A DNA stretch of 64,000 nt from Paenibacillus polymyxa (GTDB lineage: Bacteria; Bacillota; Bacilli; Paenibacillales; Paenibacillaceae): positions 992,001 through 1,056,000 of the forward strand of contig NZ_CP015423.1 in assembly GCF_001719045.1 (NCBI RefSeq). The letters are read 5' to 3'. The notes under the pieces were generated by a model. The model worked only from the letters and a program-made list of their open reading frames with translations. It made no database searches and was not told the origin of the DNA. Position 1 is the first letter of the stretch, and each line of letters begins with the position of its first letter. Position numbers and translations under genes: made by a program. Positions 54,074-62,779 of the stretch are shown one piece after another.

Positions 54074-54886
54074 TTATATTTTAGATTCAACCAGTTCATC
54101 AATCCGCTCGGTATGCGTATATACATTCAGAGAATGACTGCGTATAAAGCCGACGGTTGTAATTCCCAGATCCTCAGCCAACTCAAGTGCAAGCTCTGTG
54201 GGAGCTGACTTGGACAACACAACTTCACAGCCAATCTTTGCAACCTTCAACAAAATTTCAGACGAAATGCGCCCGCTGAATACTATGATTTTGTCTTGTA
54301 ATACAATATCATGTTTTAGGCAATGCCCATAGATTTTATCCAGCGCATTGTGTCGGCCGATATCTATTCTGGACAGGATTATCCCGTTTTTATCGCACAA
54401 TGCTGCATTATGAACACCACCAGTCTCTTGAAACGTAAGTGCCGAGCTTTGCATTAAATTCATCAAGCGGAAACAATCGTTAAAAGACAGCGTAACATGG
54501 GTGTCATTCATTCTTTTTGCCACTTTGGCATCATTCATAAAATAAAAGCCCTGTCTGCTTTTTCCGCAGCAGGAGGTAATGTACCGTTTGGAATGAAAGT
54601 TTTGATAAAACTCATTCATTCGACGGGTTTTAATATGAACAAAACCTTCTTTTTCCTGAACCCAAATATCTTCAATATCATCGTACCGTTGAATGACGCC
54701 TTCAGAGGCCAAAAAACCTACTGCCATATCCTCCACATACTCTGGTGTACAAACCATGGTAGCAAATTCCTGCTGATTGATTTTGATGGTCACCGGATGC
54801 TCCGTCACCACAGTGTCTTCAAAACGCTTGATCTGACCGTCACGATAACGTAGAATCTCACGTTTTACCTCAGCTGGCTTTTCCAT
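54074..54886 (-). CDS. fdhD: Formate dehydrogenase accessory sulfurtransferase FdhD
   Basis: A 270-residue FdhD. The family passes sulfur from a cysteine desulfurase to the Mo cofactor of formate dehydrogenase. Conserved parts are VTEHPVTIKINQ, EYVEDMAVGFLASEG, the Cys pair in TSCCGKSRQG (sulfur-carrying cysteine site), TGGVHNAALCD, RIDIGRHNALDKIYG and FSGRISSEILLK. The start at 54886 (MEKPAEV) follows GGGAG; the frame open to 54952 would overlap moaA. Its place between moaA and the moa genes, opposite fdhA, fits the role. Confidence 0.95.
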   Translation of the reverse strand: MEKPAEVKREILRYRDGQIKRFEDTVVTEHPVTIKINQQEFATMVCTPEYVEDMAVGFLASEGVIQRYDDIEDIWVQEKEGFVHIKTRRMNEFYQNFHSKRYITSCCGKSRQGFYFMNDAKVAKRMNDTHVTLSFNDCFRLMNLMQSSALTFQETGGVHNAALCDKNGIILSRIDIGRHNALDKIYGHCLKHDIVLQDKIIVFSGRISSEILLKVAKIGCEVVLSKSAPTELALELAEDLGITTVGFIRSHSLNVYTHTERIDELVESKI

Positions 54887-54926
54887 GTGCTCCACTCCCT
54901 TGTTTCTGACAGGCGGGCTCTTCGGC

Positions 54927-55940
54927 TCACCCGCCGATGTGTGACATTTCAATTTTAGACGTTGCTTGCTGTGTATGATTCAGCCGTTCCTCTGAATAGC
55001 GGTCGGTACGTTCTCTCCAAACACGCTCAATGTAAGCTCTAATCTCGTCATCAGACTGTTCGGAACGCAGCATCGCGCGAAGCTTGTACCCTTGAGAGGC
55101 AAACAGGCACGTGTACAAGGAGCCTTCAGCAGAAATTCTCGCTCGTGTACATGTGGAGCAGAAGGCGTCCGTAACAGACGAAATAATACCGATTTCCCCG
55201 TCTCTGTCCTGATACCTGTAGCGCGTCGCCACCTCACCTTTGTACTGGGGCGGAACAGGCTCTAACGGCATATGCTCATGAATGGCTTCGATGATCTGCT
55301 GCTTGGAAACGACCTGATCCAATTTCCAGCCATTGGTGTTGCCTACATCCATAAACTCAACAAAACGTAAAATATGCTTTTTCTTTTGGAAATAGTCAGC
55401 CATGGGAACAATATCCTGATCGTTAAAGCCCTTTTGCACGACCATATTTATTTTCACCTGCATCCCTGCTTGAGCGGCAGCCTCAATACCATCCAGCACC
55501 GCCTTTACACTGCTTCTGCCCCCGTTCATTTGGCGGAACCGATCATCATCGAGCGAATCCAGACTAACCGTCACTCTTTTCAGTCCCGCCTCTCGCAGTG
55601 CTACAGCATATTTAGGCAAAAATACGCCGTTTGTCGTCATTGCAATATCTTCAACGCCATCGAGTTGAGTTAACGAATGAATAAGCAAGGACAAATTTTT
55701 CCTCAGCAACGGCTCACCACCAGTAATACGCAACTTCGTAACGCCCAGCGAGACAAAAATACGGGAAAGGCGCGTAATTTCCTCAAAGGTCAATATTTTT
55801 TCTTTTGGCAAAAACGGATAGTCATGGCCAAATATTTCTTCCGGCATACAATATCGGCACCGAAAATTACATCGGTCTATGACGGATATTCTTAAGTCCC
55901 GTAACGGACGATTCCATTGATCGTCGCTCCGGTTCGCCAT
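54927..55940 (-). CDS. moaA: GTP 3',8-cyclase MoaA
   Basis: A 337-residue radical SAM enzyme that starts molybdenum cofactor synthesis from GTP. The SAM cluster motif is CNFRCRYC (three Cys), GGEPLL is the SAM-binding loop, and the second cluster has [21 protein letters not shown]. The protein ends in the diglycine SHIGG, needed in MoaA for full activity. The start at 55940 has GAGG eight bases upstream; a GTG nine bases earlier is inside the site. The partner moaC is not in this window. Confidence 0.96.
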   Translation of the reverse strand: MANRSDDQWNRPLRDLRISVIDRCNFRCRYCMPEEIFGHDYPFLPKEKILTFEEITRLSRIFVSLGVTKLRITGGEPLLRKNLSLLIHSLTQLDGVEDIAMTTNGVFLPKYAVALREAGLKRVTVSLDSLDDDRFRQMNGGRSSVKAVLDGIEAAAQAGMQVKINMVVQKGFNDQDIVPMADYFQKKKHILRFVEFMDVGNTNGWKLDQVVSKQQIIEAIHEHMPLEPVPPQYKGEVATRYRYQDRDGEIGIISSVTDAFCSTCTRARISAEGSLYTCLFASQGYKLRAMLRSEQSDDEIRAYIERVWRERTDRYSEERLNHTQQATSKIEMSHIGG

Positions 55941-56024
55941 CCTGTTCACCTCAATCCGTCTTCATTAATAAAACTCTTTACACTCTAAATTGGAACGGTA
56001 TTTCCATTCATTTTATACTGAACC

Positions 56025-56088
56025 AAAAAACCGGCATCACAACAACTTCTTCGCTTATGAATATCGAAGAATCTGCTAAATGCCGGTT
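56025..56088 (-). terminator. Terminator after the small ORF upstream of moaA
   Basis: Minus-strand hairpin with outer arms AACCGGCAT / ATGCCGGTT (56080-56088 with 56029-56037), an inner TTCTTCG/CGAAGAA helix, and six T after it. It follows the 25-codon ORF and lies 85 bases before moaA. If that ORF is not real, it would act as an attenuator of moaA. Confidence 0.75.
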
Positions 56089-56108
56089 AATTTATCTACA
56101 TCAGGATT

Positions 56109-56186
56109 TTACGAATCCCACTTCATGTGATATAGAAAAATCAAACTAACAAGCGCTGCGACAAATAAAATATACGCGGTCCCCAC
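56109..56186 (-). CDS. Possible 25-residue single-membrane-helix peptide
   Basis: A GTG-started frame with GGAG five bases upstream encodes 25 residues, mostly one hydrophobic helix (AYILFVAALVSLIFLYH) and a polar end (MKWDS). A sigma-A promoter (56229-56257) is upstream and an intrinsic terminator (56025-56088) is downstream, so it has the parts of an independent small gene. The frame is open further upstream without a good start other than a TTG inside the promoter region. It could serve the formate dehydrogenase or another membrane complex; unproven. Confidence 0.4.
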   Translation of the reverse strand: MGTAYILFVAALVSLIFLYHMKWDS

Positions 56187-56228
56187 GCACACTCCATTTA
56201 CGATTGCTCTGAAATAGATTACATTCCT

Positions 56229-56257
56229 ATTGTTAGCAATCCTGGAACGTTTGTCAA
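56229..56257 (-). promoter_or_regulatory. Leftward promoter upstream of the small ORF and moaA
   Basis: Minus strand TTGACA (56252-56257), 17 bases and AACAAT (56229-56234); TAACAA with 16 bases is the alternative -10. It faces away from the fdhA promoter. Confidence 0.6.
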
Positions 56258-56278
56258 TGATTTTTCGATTTCTCAAAC

Positions 56279-56293
56279 GATAATCATTATCAA
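56279..56293. promoter_or_regulatory. Fur-box-like palindrome between divergent promoters
   Basis: CGATAATCATTATCA matches the Fur-family 7-1-7 consensus TGATAATnATTATCA at 14 of 15 positions. It lies about 22 bases upstream of both divergent -35 elements, an activator-like position; Fur usually binds over promoters, so the true binder is open. Confidence 0.5.
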
Positions 56294-56315
56294 TTGAAAA
56301 ATTAATAATGTACCG

Positions 56316-56344
56316 TTGAACTATCTTAAATTTTACGTTATAGT
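56316..56344 (+). promoter_or_regulatory. Promoter of fdhA
   Basis: TTGAAC (56316-56321), 17-base spacer and TATAGT (56339-56344). Transcription would start near 56351 and give a leader of about 230 bases. Confidence 0.6.
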
Positions 56345-56478
56345 TACACGAGATGACATGCAGAAAATGACATATCTAAGTTATTCAGAAGTTATTGATA
56401 TACAGACGGTGCGTACTGTTTGTTATTAATACATATTCAAATGGCGGATTGGCCTCCAGGACCTAGAGCTTGGTCACT

Positions 56479-56540
56479 ACTCCACCATAAACACAAGTGC
56501 TGGAACACGAGCACTTGTGTTTATGGTGGAGTTTTTTTAT
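56479..56540 (+). terminator. Strong terminator hairpin in the fdhA leader
   Basis: A perfect 22-bp inverted repeat (56479-56500 and 56511-56532) with a 10-base loop and seven T directly after. It lies between the fdhA promoter and the fdhA start, with only about 40 bases left to the start codon. No rightward gene precedes it, so it is best read as a conditional terminator (attenuator) or as the end of a short RNA. Confidence 0.85.
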
Positions 56541-56580
56541 TCCTAATTTTTAAATTTAAAATCTGAAAGGAGCCTGAACC

Positions 56581-59523
56581 GTGACTGATAGTACGATCAA
56601 AATTACATTAAACGGACAGGAACTGAAAACGAAGAACAGCGCAACGATTCTTGAAGTGATTAACGAAAACAACATCGCCCATCCCCAGCTGTGTTACGTT
56701 CCCGAAGTCGATCCGATCCGCACCTGTGACACATGTATCGTGGAAGTGGACGGAAAACTTATGCGTTCCTGCTCAACACTGGCTTCGGATGGAATGAATA
56801 TTCATTTACACTCGGATCGCGCGAAAGCAGCTCAAACCGAGGCTATGGACCGATTGCTAGAAAATCATCTCCTCTACTGCACAGTGTGCGATAACAACAA
56901 CGGTAATTGTACTTTGCATAATACAGCAGAGCTTATGGAGATTGAACATCAAAAATATCCGTATCAACCGAAAGTTGACCCGACAGAAGTAGATATGTCT
57001 CATCCCTTCTATCGATATGACCCCAATCAATGTATTGCATGCGGCCAATGCGTAGAGGTATGCCAAAACCTTCAGGTCAATGAAACGTTGTCCCTCGACT
57101 GGGAAGCTGAACGCCCTCGCGTCATATGGGATGACAGGGTTGCAATTAACGATTCCTCCTGCGTCAGCTGCGGTCAGTGTGTAACCGTCTGCCCATGCAA
57201 TGCCTTGATGGAGAAATCTATGCTGGGAGAAGCAGGCTTCATGAGTGGCATGAACAAGGATTTATTAAATCCGATGGTGGATTTAATAAAGGAAGTGGAG
57301 CCGGGCTATAGTGGGATTTTTGCTATTTCCGAAGTCGAAGCAGCAATGCGTGAAACCCGTACGAAAAAAACGAAAACCGTCTGTACGTTTTGCGGTGTAG
57401 GTTGCAGCTTTGAGGTTTGGACCAAAGGCCGCAAAATTTTGAAGGTACAACCTACCTCTGAGGGACCTGTTAACGGTATCTCGACATGCGTAAAAGGGAA
57501 ATTTGGCTGGGATTTTGTGAACAGCGATCAGCGTTTGACCTCCCCTTTAATTCGTCAAGGTGACGAATTTGTGGAAGCTACCTGGGAAGAAGCCTTGAGC
57601 CTGATGGCCAGCAAAATGGGAGCTATTCAAGAAACTTACGGCGGTGAGGCACTCGGCTTTATTTCTTCGTCCAAATTTACCAATGAAGAAAACTATTTGA
57701 TGCAGAAGTTGGCTCGTCAGGTCTTCCAAACGAATAACGTCGATAATTGCTCACGGTATTGCCAATCTCCTGCGTCATGGGGGCTGCAATACACCGGAGG
57801 CATCGGTGGGGACAGCGGTACAATTAAAGACATTGCCAAAGCAGGTTTGGTCATGCTGGTCGGTTGCGCGCCGGGAGAAGGACATCCAGTGCTGGCTACT
57901 CGTATCAAACGTGCGCATAAGCTGCACGGTCAAAAGTTGATCTCGGTCGACCTGCGCAAGCATGAAATGGCAGAACGCGCAGATCTGTTCATTCGTCCGA
58001 AGCAAGGTACTGATTATGTATGGTTATCCGCTGTAGCCAAATACATCATTGAGCAAAACTGGCATGATGCAAAATTCATTGAAGAGCATGTAAATTTCTA
58101 TCCTGAATATTTGAAGTTGCTAGATCGTTTCACCCTGGAATTTGCCGAACAGGAAACTGGTATTTCCAAAAAGACACTGATTCAGGTAGCGACTATGATT
58201 CACGAAGCCGACGGCACTGCCATTTGCTGGGGCATGGGTGTGACGCAAAACATCGCAGGCTCTTACACTTCGATTGCAATTGCCAACCTACTGCTGGTGA
58301 CTGGAAACTTTATGCGTCCGGGTGCAGGCGCATATCCGCTTCGCGGACATAACAATGTTCAGGGTGCTGCCGATATGGGTACAATGCCGGATATTTTCCC
58401 GGGCTATCAGCCCGTGACGAACGATGTCGTTCGTGCCAAGTTCGAAGCGGCCTACGGCGTACAAATTCCAGGTCAACGCGGACTAGACAACATTCAGATG
58501 CTGGAAGCTATTGAAACAGGTAAGCTCAAAGCGATGTATATCGCTGGAGAAGAGATGGCATGGGTGGATGCCGACTCCAATCATACCCAAGAAATGCTGG
58601 CGAATTTGGATTTCCTTGTCGTTCAGGATGTATTTCTGAGCAAAACAGCTGAATTCGCCGATGTCATTTTGCCAGCCGTACCTTCACTCGAAAAAGACGG
58701 AACCTTTACGAACACCGAACGTCGTGTCCAGCGTTTATATGAAGCACTCCGCCCTCTAGAAGACAGCAAACCAGATTGGTGGATTTTCAGCCAATTTGCC
58801 AAGCACATGGGATTTGATTGGGATTACAGCCATCCAAGTGAAATTTTTGAGGAAATGGCGTCGCTCACTCCATTTTTCTCCCAATGTAATTATGACGTAT
58901 TGGAAGGCTGGAACAGCTTCCACTGGGGATCGCCGGATGGTAGCAATACACCGCTACTGCACACCAACGGCTTTAACTTTCCGGATAAAAAAGCGCGTTT
59001 GGGACTTTTCGAATATGTGCCACCGAAAGAGTACCCCGTTGAATTCGATCTGACCTTAAATAATGGTCGACTGCTCGAACAGTTTCATGAAGGAAATATG
59101 ACGACCAAATCAGCGGGTATTCAGCTCAAACTTCCAAAAGTATTTGTGGAAGTGTCCCCTGAATTGGCTGAAGAGCGCGGAATCCATAATGGATCGCTGG
59201 TTCGATTGGAATCCCCTTATGGTGCGGTCAAGCTACGCGTTCTGGTTACAGACCGGGTGCAGGGAACTGAAATTTATGTGCCGATGCACTCTACCAGCCA
59301 TGATGGTGCGGTCAATCTGTTAACTGGTGGAGCGTTCGATGTGGTCACCCGTACACCGGCCTATAAACAAGCCAAAGTACGGATGCAAATTTTGGAGGTA
59401 GACGGTCAAAATCCACTACCACGTATCAATCCGCGTTACAAAAAGCGTCATCCGCAAAATGGGGTTGAAGTGGACCGTAAGTGGAATCGTCCCGGTTACG
59501 TCGATTTAGTGGATCAAAAATAA
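56581..59523 (+). CDS. fdhA: Formate dehydrogenase alpha subunit (YrhE/FdhA type)
   Basis: A 980-residue molybdopterin oxidoreductase. The N-terminus has a 2Fe-2S domain (CYVPEVDPIRTC, CDTC), a His/Cys cluster region (LLYCTVCDNNNGNC), two ferredoxin clusters (CIACGQCVEVC and CVSCGQCVTVC, about residues 145-205), then the 4Fe-4S site CTFCGVGC before the Mo-bis-MGD domain. In NVDNCSRYCQSP a Cys stands where E. coli FdhF has selenocysteine. The C-terminal domain (about 840-960) closes the cofactor site. It oxidises formate to CO2, probably with NAD as acceptor as in other soluble enzymes. GTG start with GAAAGGAG upstream. Confidence 0.95.
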   Translation: MTDSTIKITLNGQELKTKNSATILEVINENNIAHPQLCYVPEVDPIRTCDTCIVEVDGKLMRSCSTLASDGMNIHLHSDRAKAAQTEAMDRLLENHLLYCTVCDNNNGNCTLHNTAELMEIEHQKYPYQPKVDPTEVDMSHPFYRYDPNQCIACGQCVEVCQNLQVNETLSLDWEAERPRVIWDDRVAINDSSCVSCGQCVTVCPCNALMEKSMLGEAGFMSGMNKDLLNPMVDLIKEVEPGYSGIFAISEVEAAMRETRTKKTKTVCTFCGVGCSFEVWTKGRKILKVQPTSEGPVNGISTCVKGKFGWDFVNSDQRLTSPLIRQGDEFVEATWEEALSLMASKMGAIQETYGGEALGFISSSKFTNEENYLMQKLARQVFQTNNVDNCSRYCQSPASWGLQYTGGIGGDSGTIKDIAKAGLVMLVGCAPGEGHPVLATRIKRAHKLHGQKLISVDLRKHEMAERADLFIRPKQGTDYVWLSAVAKYIIEQNWHDAKFIEEHVNFYPEYLKLLDRFTLEFAEQETGISKKTLIQVATMIHEADGTAICWGMGVTQNIAGSYTSIAIANLLLVTGNFMRPGAGAYPLRGHNNVQGAADMGTMPDIFPGYQPVTNDVVRAKFEAAYGVQIPGQRGLDNIQMLEAIETGKLKAMYIAGEEMAWVDADSNHTQEMLANLDFLVVQDVFLSKTAEFADVILPAVPSLEKDGTFTNTERRVQRLYEALRPLEDSKPDWWIFSQFAKHMGFDWDYSHPSEIFEEMASLTPFFSQCNYDVLEGWNSFHWGSPDGSNTPLLHTNGFNFPDKKARLGLFEYVPPKEYPVEFDLTLNNGRLLEQFHEGNMTTKSAGIQLKLPKVFVEVSPELAEERGIHNGSLVRLESPYGAVKLRVLVTDRVQGTEIYVPMHSTSHDGAVNLLTGGAFDVVTRTPAYKQAKVRMQILEVDGQNPLPRINPRYKKRHPQNGVEVDRKWNRPGYVDLVDQK

Positions 59524-59535
59524 GGAGGTCAAGCC

Positions 59536-60018
59536 GTGGCTAAGCCTATTTCAATTGTGAGAAAACGCATTTTGACAGAAGAAGAACGGCAAAAACAATC
59601 GCTGGATCAGCTTACTGCTGATCTGGCGGACAATGGGGCGGCATTGCAGAAGACACTTGAAATCGTACGTGAGCTGCACGATAGTGGTCTTCTCGAAGCA
59701 GCTCAGTCTATGCTAAAGGCTAAAGAAAGCATCGCCAAAATCGCTGTAGGACAAGCGACGCGTAAGCCTGTGACGAACATCATCAATAATCTCATGGGAG
59801 CAGCAGGGATGCTGTCTGAGGTAGACCCCGAGCTGATGAAAAAGCTGGCAAACAGTGTTACTCATGGCCTGAACGAAGCCGATAAACATCTAAAGCAGAA
59901 TAAAAAGACTCGTCTGCGCGATCTTATGAAGGCGATGAATGATCCAGATGTAAACCGGGCAATGGGATTTGGCATTCATTTTCTCAAAGGAGTGGGAAAA
60001 AGTTTGTCTGATAAATAA
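59536..60018 (+). CDS. DUF1641 protein, formate dehydrogenase partner (YrhD type)
   Basis: A 160-residue helical protein of the DUF1641 family, like B. subtilis YrhD, which stands beside the same dehydrogenase. The conserved part is GLLEAAQSMLKAKESI and later MKAMNDPDVNRAMGFGIHFLKGVG. DUF1641 proteins copurify with NAD-linked formate dehydrogenases in some bacteria. It starts 12 bases after fdhA, with AAGGAGG upstream, and shares its transcript. Confidence 0.92.
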   Translation: MAKPISIVRKRILTEEERQKQSLDQLTADLADNGAALQKTLEIVRELHDSGLLEAAQSMLKAKESIAKIAVGQATRKPVTNIINNLMGAAGMLSEVDPELMKKLANSVTHGLNEADKHLKQNKKTRLRDLMKAMNDPDVNRAMGFGIHFLKGVGKSLSDK

Positions 60019-60060
60019 CTCATAGAGCGTGAAGGTGGAAGACTAGTAACAACAGACAAT

Positions 60061-60098
60061 AAAAAGAGCTGGCTCCGAAAACGGGGGCAGCTCTTTTT
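60061..60098. terminator. Bidirectional terminator after the formate dehydrogenase operon
   Basis: Perfect 11-bp arms AAAAAGAGCTG (60061-60071) and CAGCTCTTTTT (60088-60098), between convergent genes. Confidence 0.9.
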
Positions 60099-60100
60099 AT

Positions 60101-60454
60101 TTATTTTTTATCCACCTGCAATAGCGTCACCGTTTTAAGAGAAACGGCATCTTTTATTTGCTCCTCTGCGATGACCTTGAGCTTAAGCAAACTGGCAATC
60201 TTCGACGTATCCGGCTTGGAAAACAAGCGCCATAGCTGCGGATCAGGCAGTGAATCATACAGCTTTGTATGATCGTATTCCTTGCGGTGCTGCTGTATAA
60301 TCTTGACTCGGTAGTTGCCAATTTCCCAATCTGATACTTCCTGCTGTGCACAATGTGCGGTAATGTCATTACGCAAATCAGTCAGTTCACCTTCAATTTC
60401 TTTTTGCTTTTGCTTTAACTGGTAGTAGCGACGCACCTTGTTTTCCAATCCCAT
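60101..60454 (-). CDS. Hypothetical coiled-coil protein
   Basis: A 117-residue cytoplasmic protein. The first 35 residues form a probable coiled coil (VRRYYQLKQKQKEIEGELTD); the rest is mixed. I see no signal peptide, membrane segment or known motif. The last residues (LLQVDKK) are next to a shared terminator. The start at 60454 has AGGAG four bases upstream. Confidence 0.6.
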   Translation of the reverse strand: MGLENKVRRYYQLKQKQKEIEGELTDLRNDITAHCAQQEVSDWEIGNYRVKIIQQHRKEYDHTKLYDSLPDPQLWRLFSKPDTSKIASLLKLKVIAEEQIKDAVSLKTVTLLQVDKK

Positions 60455-60592
60455 CACGCTCCTCTGCTTACATATGTATGTTTGCAGAAGCGTTTTAGGA
60501 CAAGTTTTGTAATGTTAGGATTGAAGGTATAAATACAAAAGCATTTCCCGGGTAATGGAAAGGTCCTAAGTCGAGCCATCATCATCCAAACT

Positions 60593-61594
60593 TTATTTAG
60601 GCACATTCACACCTGGTTTTACAGGCCCTGCTCCTTGTGATTTCCCCTTACGCTTCATATAATTGGCCCAGTATGCCGTCAGAATAGGTACTAAAATCGA
60701 GGTCACAATGACCGAAGCAGCAACTAAGGCCGTTGCAGATTGCGCTACAGGCAGGAACTCAGGTTTGATGTTAGCCACAATGACTGGATTGGCTACTGCT
60801 GCACCTGCTGTACTGGAGGCTGCAATTCCTGCTGTTCCGTTGCCACCACCGATATATTTGTCCGACAAAATCAGTGGAATACCTGTAACGATAATGACAA
60901 AAATACCTAATAAAATACCAAGCATACCTGTCTGGACAATGACACTCAGGTCAATGGAACAACCCAGTGCAAAACCGAAAAATGGAATCAAAGCTTGCGT
61001 TGCGTTCCCAAAATATTTTCGGAAATCATGATCCAGATTGCCCAGCATAAAGCCGACCAAAAATGGTAATACCGCCCCCACAAAGGTCTGCGATTCAAAA
61101 ACGGCCAGCCCGGTGCTACCCAAAATAATCATGGTCACCAACGGACCCGATTCCAGTGACATCAGTACAAATGCTCCTGCCTCTTCCTTGGAGCCATACT
61201 GCTGCATAATAGAGGCGTATAACCCGCCGTTCGTCATATCCATAGCTGAGATCAGCGCAAGCACCGACAAACCTGCAAATAGCCCACTTTCTATACCACT
61301 AACAGGCAGCAATCTGGATGCAATGATCGCCACTACCCACGCGACCGCGATTTTAGTCAACACGAGCGTTCCTGATTTACGCAATACAGTACCCGTCGCT
61401 CGCACATCTATAGAAGCACCCATACAAAAAAACCACACTGCCAAGATGGGTACCGTACCTGTCATCAGCCCCTTGGTAAAAGATCCAAAATAGTCGCCTG
61501 CCCATGGAGTAAATGTATGAAAAAGCGCGCCAATAAACAGCGGCACCAGCATAATGCCCCCTGGAATTTTATCAATGTTTTGTTTGATTTTCAT
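60593..61594 (-). CDS. kdgT: 2-keto-3-deoxygluconate permease (KdgT family)
   Basis: A 333-residue membrane protein with about ten hydrophobic segments. The opening [22 protein letters not shown] is the KdgT signature, and SALDMTNGG-like ([15 protein letters not shown]) and [15 protein letters not shown] further support it. KdgT brings in 2-keto-3-deoxygluconate, a pectin breakdown product, by cation symport. It follows a TctC-like binding-protein gene by 48 bases, an unusual pairing. The start at 61594 is favoured by family alignment. Confidence 0.9.
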   Translation of the reverse strand: MKIKQNIDKIPGGIMLVPLFIGALFHTFTPWAGDYFGSFTKGLMTGTVPILAVWFFCMGASIDVRATGTVLRKSGTLVLTKIAVAWVVAIIASRLLPVSGIESGLFAGLSVLALISAMDMTNGGLYASIMQQYGSKEEAGAFVLMSLESGPLVTMIILGSTGLAVFESQTFVGAVLPFLVGFMLGNLDHDFRKYFGNATQALIPFFGFALGCSIDLSVIVQTGMLGILLGIFVIIVTGIPLILSDKYIGGGNGTAGIAASSTAGAAVANPVIVANIKPEFLPVAQSATALVAASVIVTSILVPILTAYWANYMKRKGKSQGAGPVKPGVNVPK

Positions 61595-61642
61595 AACTTC
61601 GTTCAACCCTTTCGTTTTTGCCAATGCAAAAACAAGGCCGTG

Positions 61643-62650
61643 TTACTTGCGGCTCAAGCCGAGCTCGGGAATCAGTCTCGCGAAGGTATCGTGACTCTCT
61701 TTCAGTTGCCGCGCGAATGCCTCTGCATCCTGTACACGCAATCCCAACCCATGCTTACGCATTTCCTCCCTGAATTCCTCGTCTTTCGTCCCCTTGATCA
61801 GTGCATCCGTCAGCGTTTGAGCAACTTCATCCGGTGTATCCTTGGGTACAGCCAGCCCTCTCCAAGTGCCGATAAAATGTACACGCAGCCCAGTGGATTG
61901 CTGTAGTGTCGGCACTTTTGGAAACGCTTCCGAAATAGTGTCTGCCTGGATCGCCAGTATGCGAAGTTTCCCTTCGTCCACGTATTTCTTCACTTCTGCG
62001 GGACTGACGGGTACAGCATCCACAAATCCGCTCATTAAAGCGGAGACGGCTGGGCCTGCTCCCTCATAAGGGATATGGGTAAAGCGAACTCCGCTTTTCT
62101 GCTCCAGCATCGCGGCAGCAAGGTGCCATATGCTCCCTGTGCCTGCATTCCCCATTTTGAGCTTACCGGGATGGGCCCCAGCATCCTCCAGAAATGCCTC
62201 CGCTGTCTTCCATGGTGCATCCGCCCGGACCGTAATGGCGGAAGGGTCCATATTGGTTTGAAGCAGCGGCTTAAATCGCTCATAGGTGAGCGGTAGCAGT
62301 CCCAAATGAGGCAACGTAGTCAGCTCAGCGACCAGATACGTTACGGTATAACCGTCCGCCTGCGCCTCAGCCCCTTCCATTAGCCCGACAGAACCGCCTC
62401 CTCCCGTTCGATTAACGACGATGATCGGCTGACCGAGATGCTTTTCGGCGGCTTTCGCCAACGCTCTCGCGGTAATATCTGTACCGCCGCCGGCTGCGTA
62501 AGGAACGACGAGTGTTATTGGCTTCGTAGGAAATATACGGCTGTGATCCTGCAAGGTGCGGTGATCCACATATTCACTGATACTCAAGGCAGAAAGCATA
62601 GCTACTCCCGCCGCAACCAGCACATATTTTTGCCATGGCTTTTTCTTCAT
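61643..62650 (-). CDS. TctC/Bug-family solute-binding protein
   Basis: A 335-residue binding protein of the tripartite tricarboxylate transporter (Bug) type. It has an N-terminal membrane anchor or signal (YVLVAAGVAMLSALSI) and no lipobox. Family markers are ITLVVPYAAGGGTDITARAL, NRTGGGGSVGLMEGAEAQADGY and PYEGAGPAVSALMSG. The usual membrane partners TctA and TctB are missing here. Ligands are mostly dicarboxylates or sugar acids. It may feed the KdgT gene behind it or act as a sensor for the regulator in front. Start at 62650 after GAGG. Confidence 0.88.
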   Translation of the reverse strand: MKKKPWQKYVLVAAGVAMLSALSISEYVDHRTLQDHSRIFPTKPITLVVPYAAGGGTDITARALAKAAEKHLGQPIIVVNRTGGGGSVGLMEGAEAQADGYTVTYLVAELTTLPHLGLLPLTYERFKPLLQTNMDPSAITVRADAPWKTAEAFLEDAGAHPGKLKMGNAGTGSIWHLAAAMLEQKSGVRFTHIPYEGAGPAVSALMSGFVDAVPVSPAEVKKYVDEGKLRILAIQADTISEAFPKVPTLQQSTGLRVHFIGTWRGLAVPKDTPDEVAQTLTDALIKGTKDEEFREEMRKHGLGLRVQDAEAFARQLKESHDTFARLIPELGLSRK

Positions 62651-62779
62651 TACGTTTCCTCTTCTCCAAAAATGAACTGGGCCCGTCATGCGCCCGTTTT
62701 CACCTCCAACGTTTTTGGTCTTGTTGTTTGCGTTTACATGAAGTCAATGTACCGCAACGTGGAGGGCTACAGCTATCGC

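Noticed and set aside
56440..56570. Short frame starting MADWPPGPRA in the fdhA leader
   Set aside because: It has no ribosome site and would have to be translated through the 22-bp terminator stem, so it is most likely chance.
56351..56580. Moco riboswitch in the fdhA leader
   Set aside because: A GGCCTCC string recalls part of that motif, but the rest of the conserved core could not be found by eye.
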